64,000 bases of DNA from assembly GCA_951799445.1 (NCBI GenBank), contig OX637295.1, positions 3,100,001 through 3,164,000 of the forward strand, given 5' to 3'. Positions 46,736 through 59,449 of the stretch are shown here, in pieces (position 1 is the first letter of the stretch; every line of letters starts with the position of its first letter). Below the pieces are notes generated by a model that made no database searches, was not told where the DNA came from, and saw only the letters and a program-made list of their open reading frames with translations. The translations under genes and the position numbers were made by a program. Origin of the DNA: Pseudisothecium myosuroides (lineage: Eukaryota > Streptophyta > Bryopsida > Hypnales > Lembophyllaceae).

Positions 46736-47230
46736 CGCTACTCGGTTCCTCAAACTTCATCCATTGATTTCTATGGACTCCTAATTCCGATTTGACTTGG
46801 AATTTGGGTCAGGGTCTTAACTCCCTATGGTTAACCTAGTTCCCAAGTTTTGGTTCAACTGGATGAAATCCTCGAGGGTTCATCCATTACTGGTTCTGGA
46901 CTTCATCCCTCCTTAATTACTTGAGGTTTAGGTATTTTCTTAAGTTGGGTTTAGTTTTGGGTTACCTTAAACTTGTTCTAAGAGGTGCTAACTCTATACT
47001 TAATCTAAACTTAATCTTAAAAGTTCCTAATCCACTTCCTTCTTTTACTTAAGGGGCTTAATTACGCTTGGTAAGTTATTAATTTTAGACGGTTTAAGTC
47101 TTGTTCCTTGTAAACCCTAATTTTAACTTTCTACTATGACTAGTTACCCAAGGTTTGGTGCTTCCTAGCAAAAGTTATTCATGGATAAAGTTTGACCGCT
47201 ACTCGGTTCCTCAAACTTCATCCACTGATT
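46736..47230. repeat. Two copies of a 12-bp-arm hairpin
   Basis: GATGAAGTTTGA, a 15-base loop (CCGCTACTCGGTTCC) and TCAAACTTCATC occur near 46719-46760. The second copy, near 47165-47222, has one mismatch in the left arm. About 45 bp are nearly identical between them. Confidence 0.75.
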
Positions 47231-48639
47231 GTGGTCAATCCTAAATTCAAAACTAACTTCTCTTTTAACTTTTGGGTCCTTAATTAGTCTTTCTCTTTAT
47301 CTTCTATTCCTTGTTCCTCTTGGATGAATTTTGCTAAGTTTCATCCAACATGGCTCCTAACTTCATCTACTCATAACTTCTTCATTTTGGCTCGGAATTG
47401 GGTGTCTTTTCGGTTTTTGAAAACCTTCAGATCCCTACTCTAGGATTCTCTAATCTATTTTGCCCTGAATTTTAGCCCCTAGGACCTTGTTCTCGGCTTT
47501 GCTTAGTAATAGTGGAGTTTTTGCAATTTTAAAAAAAGTATGGAGGGAGTTTAGCGACCCACCTCGCCTTGGAGATCACGGATGAGGTTGCTGAGGTTTC
47601 CTTCATGCGCCATGTTGTGGTATTTCTTGAATTTTTGGAGAGGAAAAAAGATTTGTTTGTATTTTGTTTGGTTGCTACTATTCCTATTTCACTATTCCTA
47701 CTTCACTATTCCTACTTGATGATGGTGCCACCAACCCTCTTACGCCATTTTAGGGCTATTAATTGGCACGTTCTTTTGGTTTCTTACGTAAGGCCGGTCT
47801 ATGGCTCACAATGCCTCTTGAGATTTCCCTAATCTCCTTCTCCTTCCATCTTCTTCTTCTTCTTAAGCTTCCTCTAGTTTCATCATTCTCATTGTTCTTT
47901 TGGTTGCCTTGGTGTATGGAAGTTGGTTGATGTAGGTGGAGCGCTTTTGATTGCTGGATGTGTGGTGGTGAAATAAGTTAGTGTGACTCTAAACCCTACT
48001 AGTCTTCCTCTTAACTCTACTCTATTCTAGCCTATTTCCCCTAATTTGCTCAGCTTACTCTACTCCTTCTCCTCCTCTAACCCTACCTACTACTACTTCT
48101 AATAGTTTGATTAGCTCCTACCTTCCTTCCCTAGTTGCCTTTGGTCTTTTTCTTGTTTTTATTTTTATTTTTATCGTTTTGTTGTTTTGGTTTTGGAGAC
48201 TAATGAAAAATAAAAATAAAAATAAAAAAAATGATGATCAGCCTGCTGCTGGGCTCCGGCGAGCTGTTGGGATTCCGGTGGCTGGGCTCCGGCCAGCTAG
48301 GCTCCGGTTTGTTGGGGCTCCGATCGCTGGGGCTCTGGCTCTGTTGGGGCTTTGGCTTGTTGGAGCTCAGGCTCTGCTGGGCTTCGGCTGCTGGAGCCTC
48401 GGGGCTCTGGGGCCTTGGGGCTTACTTATTGTTTAAACTGGGCATCTTGATGGGACATGAGAAATAAAATAACCTCCGAGATTTAATAAATGACAACTAT
48501 TCTTCCCCCTTTCGTTAGGACAACTCTCGCTATTTAACATTCTTGGAGACTAAACTTTGGTAGCTCCCAAGCACGTCTTGGAAGCTAAACTTTAGAGAAA
48601 AATAACCACGGGGCCTAACACTTGGCCTGAGTTTTGGTT

Positions 48640-48880
48640 TTAACACTAAATTTGGGATTTCCTAGTCCCCTAAGCCAGAGCTTCGCCGTGTCCGGGTTTT
48701 TAACACACTATTTGGGACTCAACAAATAACCTGAAGTCAAAGCTTCGCCATATCCGGGTTTTTAACACACTATTTGGGACTCAACAAATAACCTGAAGTC
48801 AAAGCTTCGCCATATCCAGGTTTTTAACACACTATTTGGGACTCAAAGAATAACTTGAAGTCAAAGCTTTGCCGTAGGGG
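48640..48880. repeat. 62-bp tandem repeat, three to four units
   Basis: CCGGGTTTTTAACACACTAT begins at 48692 and 48754, and a CCAGG variant at 48816. Each is followed by TTGGGACTCAA and GAAGTCAAAGCTT. A partial unit precedes them. Confidence 0.85.
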
Positions 48881-50594
48881 TGGATCCCGCTGCCATAACA
48901 AAACCTAAGGCAGGATCGATTGTACTTGTGTATCAAAGGTCAAGAAAACGAAGAGAGCCACACACCCTCACTATTAGTTCTCTCAAATACTTGCACTAAA
49001 GGCCCCCCAAAGCGGCATCGCCAAGGTATGGTGGGGGGTGCTTTAGGGTTAGTGCAACAACTTAACACACTCACAAAGACTTGCCTACTCACGAGGCACG
49101 TGCAAACTAGAATCCAACGTATATTTCCCACCTAGACAAGAGAAAAAACACTTCAAGGATGGGGAGAGCTCAAGCAAAATATACCAATGAGGCCAAGAAT
49201 TGCCCCTAAAACACCGTTCAAGGTTTTTGGCTAAAAACGCCAAAATATCCACAACCACGTGGACCCAACAGACCCCAAAACTAAGAATGGGGGGTGGTTT
49301 CAGAGAGAAATGAGGGCCCTTTTATAGGTTTCCCAAGGCCCTCCCCTCCCCTCTTTTAACCTAGGTAACCCTATCAACTTGGATTTTCATCCTTATCTTT
49401 TAGGATTTTCACCTAATTTGAGGTTTACGCTGGTCCAAATCCTTAACTATTGGAGATCAACTCCAAATCAAAAACCGATTGCGCCATTGGCTTCAGAAGG
49501 CCATTTTTAGTCTCAAGGATCTTCCTACCCCCTATTCCAACGCCAAAATCCCACCGTAAACTATCGCCAACTAGAATTAGTAAAAGAGGTAAAAATCTAC
49601 TTTTTGGAGGTTACCTTTTCTGACAAAGGTGACTAGCCAAGGTGGTCTGGGAGGTCTTAGGGAGTAAGAAAAGACCCTTTGTTGACTTCATTCCGACTTC
49701 ATGTGCTCCCGGGACGCCGGTCAACTCTACGTAAATCCCGCCACGTGGATAATTCAAAGGAATGTCGGTGATTCGGCCGTCTCCCGCTATTGAAACACCA
49801 TGAAACTTGTCGGGGCGCGTTATTAGAATAAAAGAAGCTAACTTAATTTTTAGTGAGATTTTACCGCAACCTGGGTAATTATCGTGAATTTCCCATCGTG
49901 GTTTTAGGTGGTTGACCGTCCGGAAGGGGTATTTCTTCAATCCAAAAAATTCCGAAACTTCTTGGAGAACCTCTCATGGGGTTTCCCAAGAGATTTTCAA
50001 GTTCACATCTTGATCTTTCATGTCTTGATATGGAGGGCAAAAAGATACCTCCGTTGGTTTACCGGCAGTCAGGGAATCTTCCGCATACAGAGAAATCTTG
50101 GCGAATGGATTTCACTTTTGACTTCCCGGTATGGTTAAGACCCAAGATCACAATCCGGTGACCGTAGATTCTTCTACTGGCCTATCTTGAGAACGTAATA
50201 CCTATAAGCTAACAATTGGGATTTCTACTATTTGTCGATGGGATGGGGAAACTGAAACCTCTCTTGGGGAATCTATCTAAAAATCTCCCTAGACTTCCCT
50301 CGGACCAATTTAGCCAAGCCTGGTCACATGCACAATGGTTTTAGGCTATTTTGGGTAAGAACCCTCAAACCTGCTAGTTCCCACTACTTCTGTGGTTCTA
50401 ACTTATGTACAAGTGGGTTTTAGGGCTATTCTAAGGAGAAAAGGCTATTTAGGACCAAAGGGCATATTGGTATGTAACATGTCCATTCTGGTTTTACACT
50501 CTTTTAGGGCTTTTTGTATATAATTACGACTTAAATTGCCAAATTTAGGAAAAAAGAAGATTATGAGTCCCAAGTGACAAATTGGGAGCTCACA

Positions 50595-51010
50595 GTACCT
50601 ATTTACTATTATTCCAAAATTGGTCAAATTTCATTTTTTTTTAATTTTAAATTATTAGAAAATTGAATAGTGTAAGAAGTTTGTAATGCACCAAAGAACA
50701 TAACATTTGGACATTGTATACAAAAGTTATTAAGGAACAAAATGTTTACCTATTCACTATTATTCCAAAATTGTTCAAATTTTCATATTTTTTTATTGAA
50801 AAATTGGAAAGTGAAAGGAGTTTCTAATGCACCAAAGAATGCAACATTCAGATATTGTATGCAAAAGTTATGAAGGAGTACCTATTTACTATTATTCCAA
50901 AATTGGTCAGATTTTTATATTTTTTTAATTGAAAAATTGGAAAGTGAAAGGAGTTTCTAAATTCTAATGCACCAAATAATGCAACATTCGGATATTGCCT
51001 GTAGGCAGTT
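50595..51010. repeat. About 140-bp tandem repeats, right part of the split array
   Basis: Units with TATTATTCCAAAATTG, TTTCTAATGCACCAAAGAA and ACATT(T/C)GGATATTG continue the array interrupted by the insertion at 46373. Confidence 0.85.
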
Positions 51011-51649
51011 ACTGCCTCTTTTGAGGTGATAGTGTAAAACAACGTACAAAACCAATAGAAAGGTAGTCAAGGACTAATTCCTGCATATGTGGCATATACT
51101 CATTGGACAAAAATCATTTAAATTTACAACATTGCATTATAGATCTTTTACACATTACACGAAACACCAGAAGTGTTTCAATACTTGCATTACCTACACT
51201 AACAAACTATTCATAATTTCTCGATCACCATAAGTCAATGGAATATACATGAGGGTAGCTGCAATTTCTACACCATCTTTGCTTATAGTCTTTACAATTG
51301 CACTTGACATTTAGGAGCATCTTCACTTTCATCAAGGACAATCACATCGTTTAAGTGCTGGCCTGAATCACCCACAAAAGTACCTACAAGGAAGAAATGT
51401 ATTACATAAAAAACAAGTGCGCCTTTCTTATTTCCAATTCATGAAACAGGAAGTTCTTGGACGGGCGTATTATTAGATAGGACATTACCTAATAATCCAA
51501 GTTTCTAACATCTCTCTCACATGTAGATTATATTCAAACTTCGTGAAAGAGTTTTAGAATCCTTATGTAGGAGCACCATTTCTCCATGTTGATTATACCG
51601 TGCAATCATGTAATGAAGTTAGCATGCCCAATAAAGAAGTCCAACAATA

Positions 51650-52240
51650 ATTTAAAACTTCTAGCCTTCAATATAATTTTGTAAATGCAAATATTCATGA
51701 AAAATTGCAAAACTCACAAATTCATTGCAACAATTTAAAGCGGTCCAAATCACGGAAGTCGAGCAATAATTCAAAACTTCAAGCCTCAAGTATAATCTTG
51801 CAAATGCAAATAATCATGAAGAACTGCAAAACTCACCAATTCACCGCAACAATTCAAAGCAGTCCACATCAAGGAGAACTTGAGGTCATTTTAGTTTGAG
51901 CATCCTTTGAAAGCATCCTGTGAGAGAAAGCGCACAAATTATTCTCTGCAATCATGTACAAAGTTAGCATGTCCAATAATGAAGTCCAACAACAATTCAA
52001 AACTTCAAGCCTTCAGTATAATTTTGTAAATGCAAATAATCATGAAAAACTGCAAAATTCACAAATTCACCGCAACAATTGAAAGCAATCCAAATCATGG
52101 AAGTCAAGCAATAATTCAAAACTTCAAGCCTCAAGTATAATTTTGTAAACGCCAATAATCATGAAGAACTTCAAAACTCACAAATTCACCGCAACAATTC
52201 AAAGAGGTCAAAATCACGGAGAACTTTAGGTCATTTTAGT
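51650..52240. repeat. Tandem repeat of AATTCAAAACTTCAAGCCT units
   Basis: About four units carry TCCAACAATAATT or AAGCAATAATTCAAAACTT, then AAGCCT(T/C)(C)AGTATAA, TTTTGTAAATGCAAATA and TCACCGCAACAATTCAAAG. The whole segment also appears as a larger duplication (51600-51890 and 51950-52240). Confidence 0.8.
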
Positions 52241-52274
52241 TTGAGCATCTTTCATTGAGTTGTTGTTTTTCACA

Positions 52275-52440
52275 TCGCATGGGGGTGAAGGGTGGTCTTC
52301 CTTCTTTTTATTTCAAGCAATATTTGTTTTCGATTCGCATCTCACGGGAGCAAAGGGTGGTCTTCCTTCTTTTTATTTCAAGCGACATTTGTTTTCGATT
52401 CGCATCGCATGGGAGCAAAGGGTGGTCTTTCTTTTTTTTA
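52275..52440. repeat. 65-bp tandem repeat, three units
   Basis: GGTGGTCTTCCTTCTTTTTA starts at 52291 and 52356, and a variant at 52421. The intervening text is TTTGTTTTCGATTCGCATC. Confidence 0.88.
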
Positions 52441-52509
52441 AACTAATCACACGGTTGCAGATTTTTCATTTGGAGGGAGGGTCCAAGGCAGGGTTGCCTG
52501 ACTCTTCTC

Positions 52510-52830
52510 ATGAGATAGTATGCAAAAGTTATGAAGGAACAAAATTTATACCTATTTTAAATTATTCTAAAATTCGATAAATTTCATATTTTTAAAATTT
52601 TAAATTATTGAAAAATTGGAAAGTAAAAGGAGTTTCTAATGCACCAAAGAACGCAACATTTGAATATTGTATGCAAAAGTTATGAAGAAACAAAATGTGT
52701 ACCTGTTTACTATTATTCCGAAATTGGTCAAATTTTCATATTTTCTTATTGGAAAGTGAAAGGAGGTTCTAATGCATCAGAGAACGCAACACCTAGATAT
52801 TGTATGCAAAAGTTATGAAGGAACAAACTC
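52510..52830. repeat. About 140-bp tandem repeats, third block
   Basis: Units with GTATGCAAAAGTTATGAAG, AATGCACCAAAGAACGCAAC and GAAATTGGTCAAATTTTCAT, the same family as at 45935 and 50595. Confidence 0.82.
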
Positions 52831-52839
52831 AACAAGGAC

Positions 52840-53795
52840 CTTCTATATCTAAAATTTAATCTTGCTTTAGTTCTATAACTAAATACATTAAAGTGAATTT
52901 TATGTGATTTCTTAAAAAAAAATTCTTTGTAGACATCATTGCAATAACAGCTATGCTTAAAATAATATTACATTGTTATAAAACTACAATTAATAGTTTC
53001 AAACATCATAGTGTAATTCGTGTAATTTTTTGAACTCACACAAAAACAAATCCAATAGAAAAAGTTCAAAAAGTGTGTACTATGCTATTCTAAGTACAAA
53101 ATCTTCAAAGTGTCCAAAAAATTATAATTTTTATAATTTTGGAAATAAAATAAAATAGAATAAAAAAGCACAGTGTCCTAAAAAATATAATTATTATAAA
53201 ATTAAAATAGAATAAAAAAACTTATTGGTGGAGTTACATTTTGATAGTCACTCTAAAAGATGTATAAAATAAACTACTATTACAAAAACTATTTAAAATG
53301 ATTAATTATGACTTGATGTCCTAATCAAAGCTTTTTTTTTTGGCTTTCTGGTGCTAGATTGCACCACAAAAAATAATCTGGCTAAAAAATGCCAAAAAAT
53401 ATGCCAAAAAACTTGAATGAAATTGCAAAAAAAACTTCAAATTAAAAAAAAGCTTGGATGATATCACCAAATTTTTGATGAAAACCATATTATAGACATG
53501 TGATACGTGCTTCTATCTACTATATAGATGAATGTTGAAATTTGGAGCACCACTGTAACATTTTAAATTGCCACTTTGGCACTTCTGAAGAAATGAAAAA
53601 AAAATTAGGACTCCTAATTAAAATCAATAATTATTTAAAATCAAGAACTATAAATCGAAGAACTAATTAAAATTAAAAACTAATTAAAATCAAGAAGTAT
53701 GACTTCAAGAACAAATTAAAATCAATTACTATTTAAAATAAAAAACTGTGACTTGAAGCACATACTAAAATCAAGAACTATTTAAAATCATGAAT
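52840..53795. other. AT-rich non-coding stretch
   Basis: Long A- and T-runs and repeats of AACTAATTAAAATCAA near 53620-53790. No coding signal. Confidence 0.45.
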
Positions 53796-54110
53796 TAACC
53801 CCTAAATGCCCAAGGTACCCAATTTGGGTGTTGACAATAATTTGAAGTTAAATAAAACCTAACCAATATGCTATTTTTAAATGTTTATATTTTTGAAAAT
53901 TTCTTTTTGAAGTCTAGTTCTAGCATCAAAAATCTGATTATGAAAATGATTGATTATAATTTTTCTATTCAAAATTTTGTTCAAGGGTACCCATTGCACT
54001 CTTGACTTTCCGTAGTGTTGAAGGCTCTTGGAAATGAGCCTCAAGTACACTAGATCTTGGTGGAAAAATCACATTAGAAATTCATATTAAAAAATTATAA
54101 ATTTTTTATT
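53796..54110. repeat. AT-rich dispersed repeat, third copy
   Basis: Begins TTAACCCCTAAATGCCC and shares CAAGGGTACCCATTG and GGAAATGAGCCTCAA with 41226-41540. Confidence 0.75.
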
Positions 54111-54373
54111 TTGATACTTGCTGCAATTATACCAGGTGAGTTAGTTAAATTATAATTGATTGGCTATTTTTTTCACCTAAATTAAGCCTTTTACTATCTT
54201 CAGTGATCATTGCTAGGATCATGATAAATCTTGAAATCCACGAACAATAACGGTTTGCATTTAATATGATGTTATACTTATGTTTATGTTTATATTGATG
54301 TCAGTTATATTTTGGTGACATACATTTTTAAATATATATAATTCTTTTTGCAGGAAAGAAGAAAGTCAAAGAC

Positions 54374-57061
54374 ATGAATGTGTATTTGTCACCTATTGTT
54401 GATGAATTGAATCAATTATGGACAACTGGAGCAGAATGTATTGACGCCAACAGTAAAGAAAAATTCATCATAAAGGCTATACTCTTGTGGACTATGCATG
54501 AATATCCAGGTTATGGTGTGGCATCTTCATTGCAAACGCAAGGTTTTTTGGGATGTCCAATTTGTGGACCAAAGCATGTGAATTCCTACTCTGCAAAGGA
54601 GTTAGGTAAAATTATATATCACGGGTATCGGAAGTATTTACCAGAGGGCCATCCATGGGGGTCTAGTGAATTTGACAGTTCCTTCAATGGTAAGGGAGAG
54701 CCCACTTTGAAGCCACCGTTAAGGATGGATGATGGGATTGGTTAGCAAAATGGGAACAAGTAAACTCTGGTGTTTTACAACTCTCCAAAAGTGGCATAAC
54801 GGGTTGTTCAAAATTGTACGAATTAGAATATTGGGCGGTAAGTACTCATCACACTCCACTAGTCGTATAATATATGATACTGCTAGATAATGAACAATGG
54901 GTTTGGGTCATGAATTAAAAAGAAAAATTTACATGTATTTGACGTGCAATGCATTTATTTGTTTATGTATTAATTACTAAAACTTATTGATTTTACATGC
55001 AGGACTTGAAAATTTGACACTTGCTTGATCCAATGCATATTGAAAAAAATGTTTGCTCATCTCTTTTCAAGACTTTTACAAATGCTAAAGGTACAAAGGC
55101 AGATTCTGAGTCACAACGAATTGAAATGGAAAAAATGGGAATCATGAAGGACATGTGGATGCAGTTTGGTAATGTAGCCCTGCAAGCACCTTGGATTTTT
55201 ACAAAGAATGAATTCAACCAGGTCATTGATGTATTGCAAACTACAAAGGCTCCTCGAAATTATGGGTCTACTTTTGAATACAAGTTTGTAGACAACAAAA
55301 TTACGGGAATGAAGACTCATGATTATCACAACCTATTGCACGATTTGTTGCCAATTGCAGTACAAGATGCTTTGAATGATAAACTACGGAGCATTGTTTA
55401 TCATTTGGGAGAACTTTTCCGTTGGATATGTGGCAAGGAAATTAAAAATTTAGAGATTTCTAAGATGAAGACAATGGCGGCTGAGTTGATGTGTGATATG
55501 GAAAGAAACTTGCCTCCAAGTTTTTTTGACATTCAAGTGCATTTGATATGGCATTTGGTAGAAGAAGTGGAGTTGTGTGGACCCGTTTCATCTCGTTGGA
55601 TGTACTTTTTAGAATGGTATATGAAAGACCTTAAAAGTTGGGTTAGGCAGAAAGCTCGTCGAGAAGGTTCAATGGCCGAAGGATATATTCTAACCGAGGC
55701 AATGCACTATGCGACAGAGTACACAACTCGATTGGCACCGTCTGCACCACAGTTGTGGAGGCTCAAAGAAGACCTACGTTTATTAGAAATGGTATTGCCC
55801 AAAGCTCATAAATTGCGCCGCCTTGATAGAGATGCAACGGGGAGGATTTTTCTTGAACAAGTTCACAACTTATTGTTAAAGAATGATCCTTCTATGTCAC
55901 ATTGGAGAGAACGTTTTGCTAATGAATTCTCAAGCAACAAAGTAGATTTTGGTGAATGGACCCTTAATGAAATGAGAAGCCAAATCAGTTTGGGTAAATC
56001 CCCACAAGATCTTGAATATAATATTGCATTAGGTCCACATCCCAAAGTCAAATTCTTTGCACACATGTGGGCAGCTGGCAAGTACTTAAGAGTTGTTGCT
56101 AGAGATATTGGGAAGAAGACACAAGATACAGGTATGAACATAAACATATTATTATAAAATTTATGTATAATTATGTAGCATTTGCCTTTGTTGCACTATT
56201 TCTTTAATATTTTTTTGCTAATTTGAATTTTTGAAGTCCTTGAAATTACCTTGTCCCTAATATGTGTTCATATGTACAAGTATAGCATGTTCTTTCCATG
56301 ACTTGGATGCCAATGGAGAACCTTGTACAATTGAGTATTATGGTAAAATTCTCAATATAGTTGAAGTGAAATTCACGTCTTTCACAACAATATTATTGAA
56401 AAAAAATTGATATGATAGTAAACCAACCTCTCGTGGAAACCCTAGAGTCTTAGTTGATGAATGCAAGTTCATGCGAATACGTACAAGCAACTTTATGCCA
56501 TCTCACTTGGCTTCACACGAACCTTTTGTTTATCCTCTTGATGTAGATCAAGTGTTCTTCATTGACGATAGGCTTAATAAAGGTTGGCATCTTGTTGTAC
56601 CCTATGAAGCGAGGTCTAAGAAAGTTTTATATAGAAGGGATACAAATATTGATGTTCCTCAAGATGAGGAATATATACTTGTTGCAGATGATGACAGCAA
56701 TACAACTGTTTAAGCACTTCATTTGAGGCATATAGAAAACAGGGAGGACCTCGTATCTACGGAGTTTACAAATGAAGAAGAAGATGAATTCACTGATGAT
56801 AGTGGAGGAGAAGGTGCATATAAATAGGAAAGACATTTACCTGAATCATCAAGTCGCTATGAAGACTGCGATTTTGATAATATTGACTTTGATGTTCAAG
56901 CCGAGGAGCAAGTACAAATGCCAATAAGACGCCCAAGAGCAATGTTTGAAAGATATATTGGAGAGCACTTGATGGGCGAGGAGAACTTATCAGATTCAGA
57001 ATTAGAAGGTGCAGATGTGTTACAAGATGTCATTGGCTATTCAGGGAGTGATAGGGAATGA
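54374..57061 (+). pseudogene. CACTA/En-Spm transposase (TNP2-DUF4218-DUF4216), decayed
   Basis: 54374-54740 encodes the TNP2-type MNVYLSPIVDELNQLW, then LQTQGFLGCPICG. A frameshift near 54735 moves the frame to WLAKWEQVNSG and GITGCSKLYELEYW, with a GTAAGT donor at 54839. The next exon begins at 55004 and carries the family word LLDPMHIEKNVC. Just before it is an in-frame TGA where the family normally has Arg (CGA to TGA). DUF4218 follows (CGPVSSRWMYFLEWYM, ARREGSMAEGYILTEAMHYA). After an intron at about 56132-56283 comes DUF4216 (YYGKILNIVEVKF; VYPLDVDQVFFIDDRLNKGW). In-frame TAA at 56711 and TAG at 56825 interrupt an acidic tail that runs to TGA at about 57061. The N-terminal third of the gene is not visible upstream. 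No CACTA termini were found. Confidence 0.88.
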
Positions 57062-58385
57062 GGAGTTGTATGGTTGTATTTCATTTTTTTATTCCATGTG
57101 ATTTTTATTTTATACGCTTGTTTAATATTTTTATACTTGGTAAATAGTGCTCTACATCCTTTTGTAATTTATTTTTACAAAAATAAAATATGTTAAATTA
57201 TATAAATTGGCACTATACACACTAATGGCTTAAATATTATAATTATAGTATTTATAATTCTATGGATATTTTTATATCAATATATAAATGTGTATATGTA
57301 AATTTACTAAGAGTATATTCTTTTTTAACCCCTGAAGTCCTAGGGCCTTTTTTCCATCCTAAACCATTCAAAACTGCCATTTCTATAGCAAAAAGCAAAA
57401 CAATTTGAATTTTTTTTTGCAAATCTAACCGTAGGATCTTGTACTAGACAAGTGTAGAAATGTAAGGAAGAAATTTCATAAACTTTGACCATGTACATCT
57501 CAAGATATTTGTATTTAAAGCGAAGGAAACGAATTTTTTTTGCACCTTGTTCAACTACATTTTTCAGCTTTGGACCTTTATAACTTAAATTTTTTGCTCT
57601 ACTGATTTTTAATTTTTAATTTTATATGATGAAGAATTGAGTTGAGAATCTACTCAAAAAAATTCAAAAAACACACACTTAGTTTTCACTCATTAAAAAA
57701 TTATTAAGAAGAAGTAGGTTCAAGATTGAAGGAAAATCTAAATTGTTAATAGCTCTAAGATGGAATTGAAATACATTAATCTCAATAGTGAGATTGTTCT
57801 AGCAAGAGATCTTAACCTTGGAAAAAAAAATTTGAGGAAAAAATGTGAAAATCAAGTTCAAAAATGAATCCTACAAGGGTTTTTTTTCAAGGTGCTTTAA
57901 TTGCTCGAAAAACAAGATTGTCCATAACTTTCTCATAACAAATCCAAATGGAATGAATCAAAGCTTTCCATGTAGATAAAAATATAATCTATATGAAACA
58001 TTCTTTTATTTATTTTTATTTTAAGTTTTTTTGAGGGTTTTTTTCTGCCCGACAAACTAAAAAAGGGCTTTTTGTGCAATAAATTTTGCTCTTGGGCTCC
58101 AATTGAAAGAAAAATTATATTTCTAAAAAGCTAACGTGTTTTTCTATCTTTTGAAAAAAAATTCACAAATAAATGACAAATATTGAGACTGTAATAGCCT
58201 GCTTAAAATTCATTTTGTCCCCCCGAGGGGACAATGGGACTTTAGGGGTTAACTTAAATTGGTTAAGGTCTTTTCCATTTTATGATTTACAATTAGCATT
58301 TGGTTAATTTGTATTGAAATTTATTTGTTTAATGATGAAATAATTTTTTCGAGGCTTAAAGAAGACTTCAAATTTGCATTTGTAG
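57062..58385. other. AT-rich non-coding stretch with TTAACCCC-type termini
   Basis: TTAACCCCTGAAGTCCTAGG near 57326 and GGGACTTTAGGGGTTAAC near 58232 are inverted relative to each other, about 920 bp apart. This suggests one element of the AT-rich repeat family. No gene. Confidence 0.5.
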
Positions 58386-59345
58386 TTTTAACCCTAAACT
58401 TCCAAACAACATTTTTTGACAACATAGAAATTTTGGGTAGCTCACTACAAATGGAGGTTTCATTGCTTTTAGCTAATATTTTTATACAACATGTGCTTAA
58501 GGAGAAGCCTTAATACAAAACAATTTTCATAACTTTTGACTAAATTTTGAAAAAGTCATTCTATCATATGTAACTTTCATTGCTCGGCAGGTAGCCTAAG
58601 AAGCTCAAAGATACTCTTTAATAACAAGTTTTTAATAAAATAAATAAATGAATATTTTTTTTAGGTTTATATATAAACGGAAAGCTTTGAAGCATTCCAT
58701 TTGATTAATGAAATGAAAGTAATGAGTAATTTTAATTTGCGGATACTAAAAGAATTTCTACTCTAAGAAAATCTTTCAAGTCCTTTATTTAACTTAATTC
58801 TCATGATTCAAAAAATAAATAATAACATTGGGTGTGGAAAAATTTATTATAATATTACAACCATTTGGGTTGGCATTTTTCAATTCCATAACTAAATTCT
58901 GAATAATTTAGTATTTTAAATCATATTCTACTTCTTCCCACTCACCATTTTTTGAAGCATGAATATGAAATATTTTTGGGTTGAAATTCTTAACATGTAA
59001 TTTAAACTTTTCTTTTCAACATTAAATGAAGAGGAATGTACACGTTGTAGGATGTACACTTTTTTGTGTAAGAAGTTTGAAAGATGAAATTTAACCATTT
59101 GGAAAGAGTTGAAAATACTTTTTTTTGAAAGTCAAGCTAGCATCTTGATCTTGAAATTTGTAAGGTTTTTAATTATTATATCCATAAAAGCGTGTACTCT
59201 TCCAAGTTAACTAAAGGATCCTACCGTTTGATTTGTTTATAAATAAGTATAGATGAATATTTTAGTCTTGCTTTGGGTTTAAGTACTTTGAAGGAATTTT
59301 GGGCTTATAAGCCTTTAAATCCTTTTGGGGTTAATACCCTAATGA
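58386..59345. repeat. AT-rich dispersed repeat, homologous to 33213-34151
   Basis: Shared ordered landmarks: ACATAGAAATTTTGG, GGAAAG with GCATTCCATTT, ATTACAACCATT, GGCATTTTTCAATTCCATAA and TTCTACTTCTTCCCACT. It ends near GGGGTTAATACCC. The following 150 bp match the end of the 41226 copy. Confidence 0.7.
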
Positions 59346-59449
59346 TCAAACATTATAATGTTTCAATTCGTAAGAAATATTGTTTTTTCTTTTCTTTTAA
59401 TGTAATCTATAATATGTCTAGTTTTTTGAATTTGGATGGTCGCAATAAA

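Larger units (their letters stand above)
46373..50594. mobile_element. 4,222-bp insertion with TG...CA ends, possible solo LTR
   Basis: The left end is TGTGAGCGC and the right end GGGAGCTCACA, giving a 7-bp inverted terminus TGTGAGC. Exact 5-bp duplications GTACC flank it at 46368-46372 and 50595-50599. It sits inside one unit of the 140-bp tandem array, whose text continues on the far side. TG...CA ends with a 5-bp duplication are typical of LTR retrotransposons. I find no repeat of the left end near the right end, no gag or pol frames and no primer site. A large solo LTR or a non-autonomous element fits best. Internal features are hairpins at 46736 and 47178, a GC-rich low-complexity stretch at 48235-48425 and a 62-bp tandem at 48690-48878. 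Confidence 0.7.

Noticed and set aside
48107..48467. Hydrophobic reading frame followed by a GC-rich Gly/Leu stretch
   Set aside because: It overlaps low-complexity GGGGCTCTGGCT-type repeats in the 4.2-kb insertion and has no conserved features.
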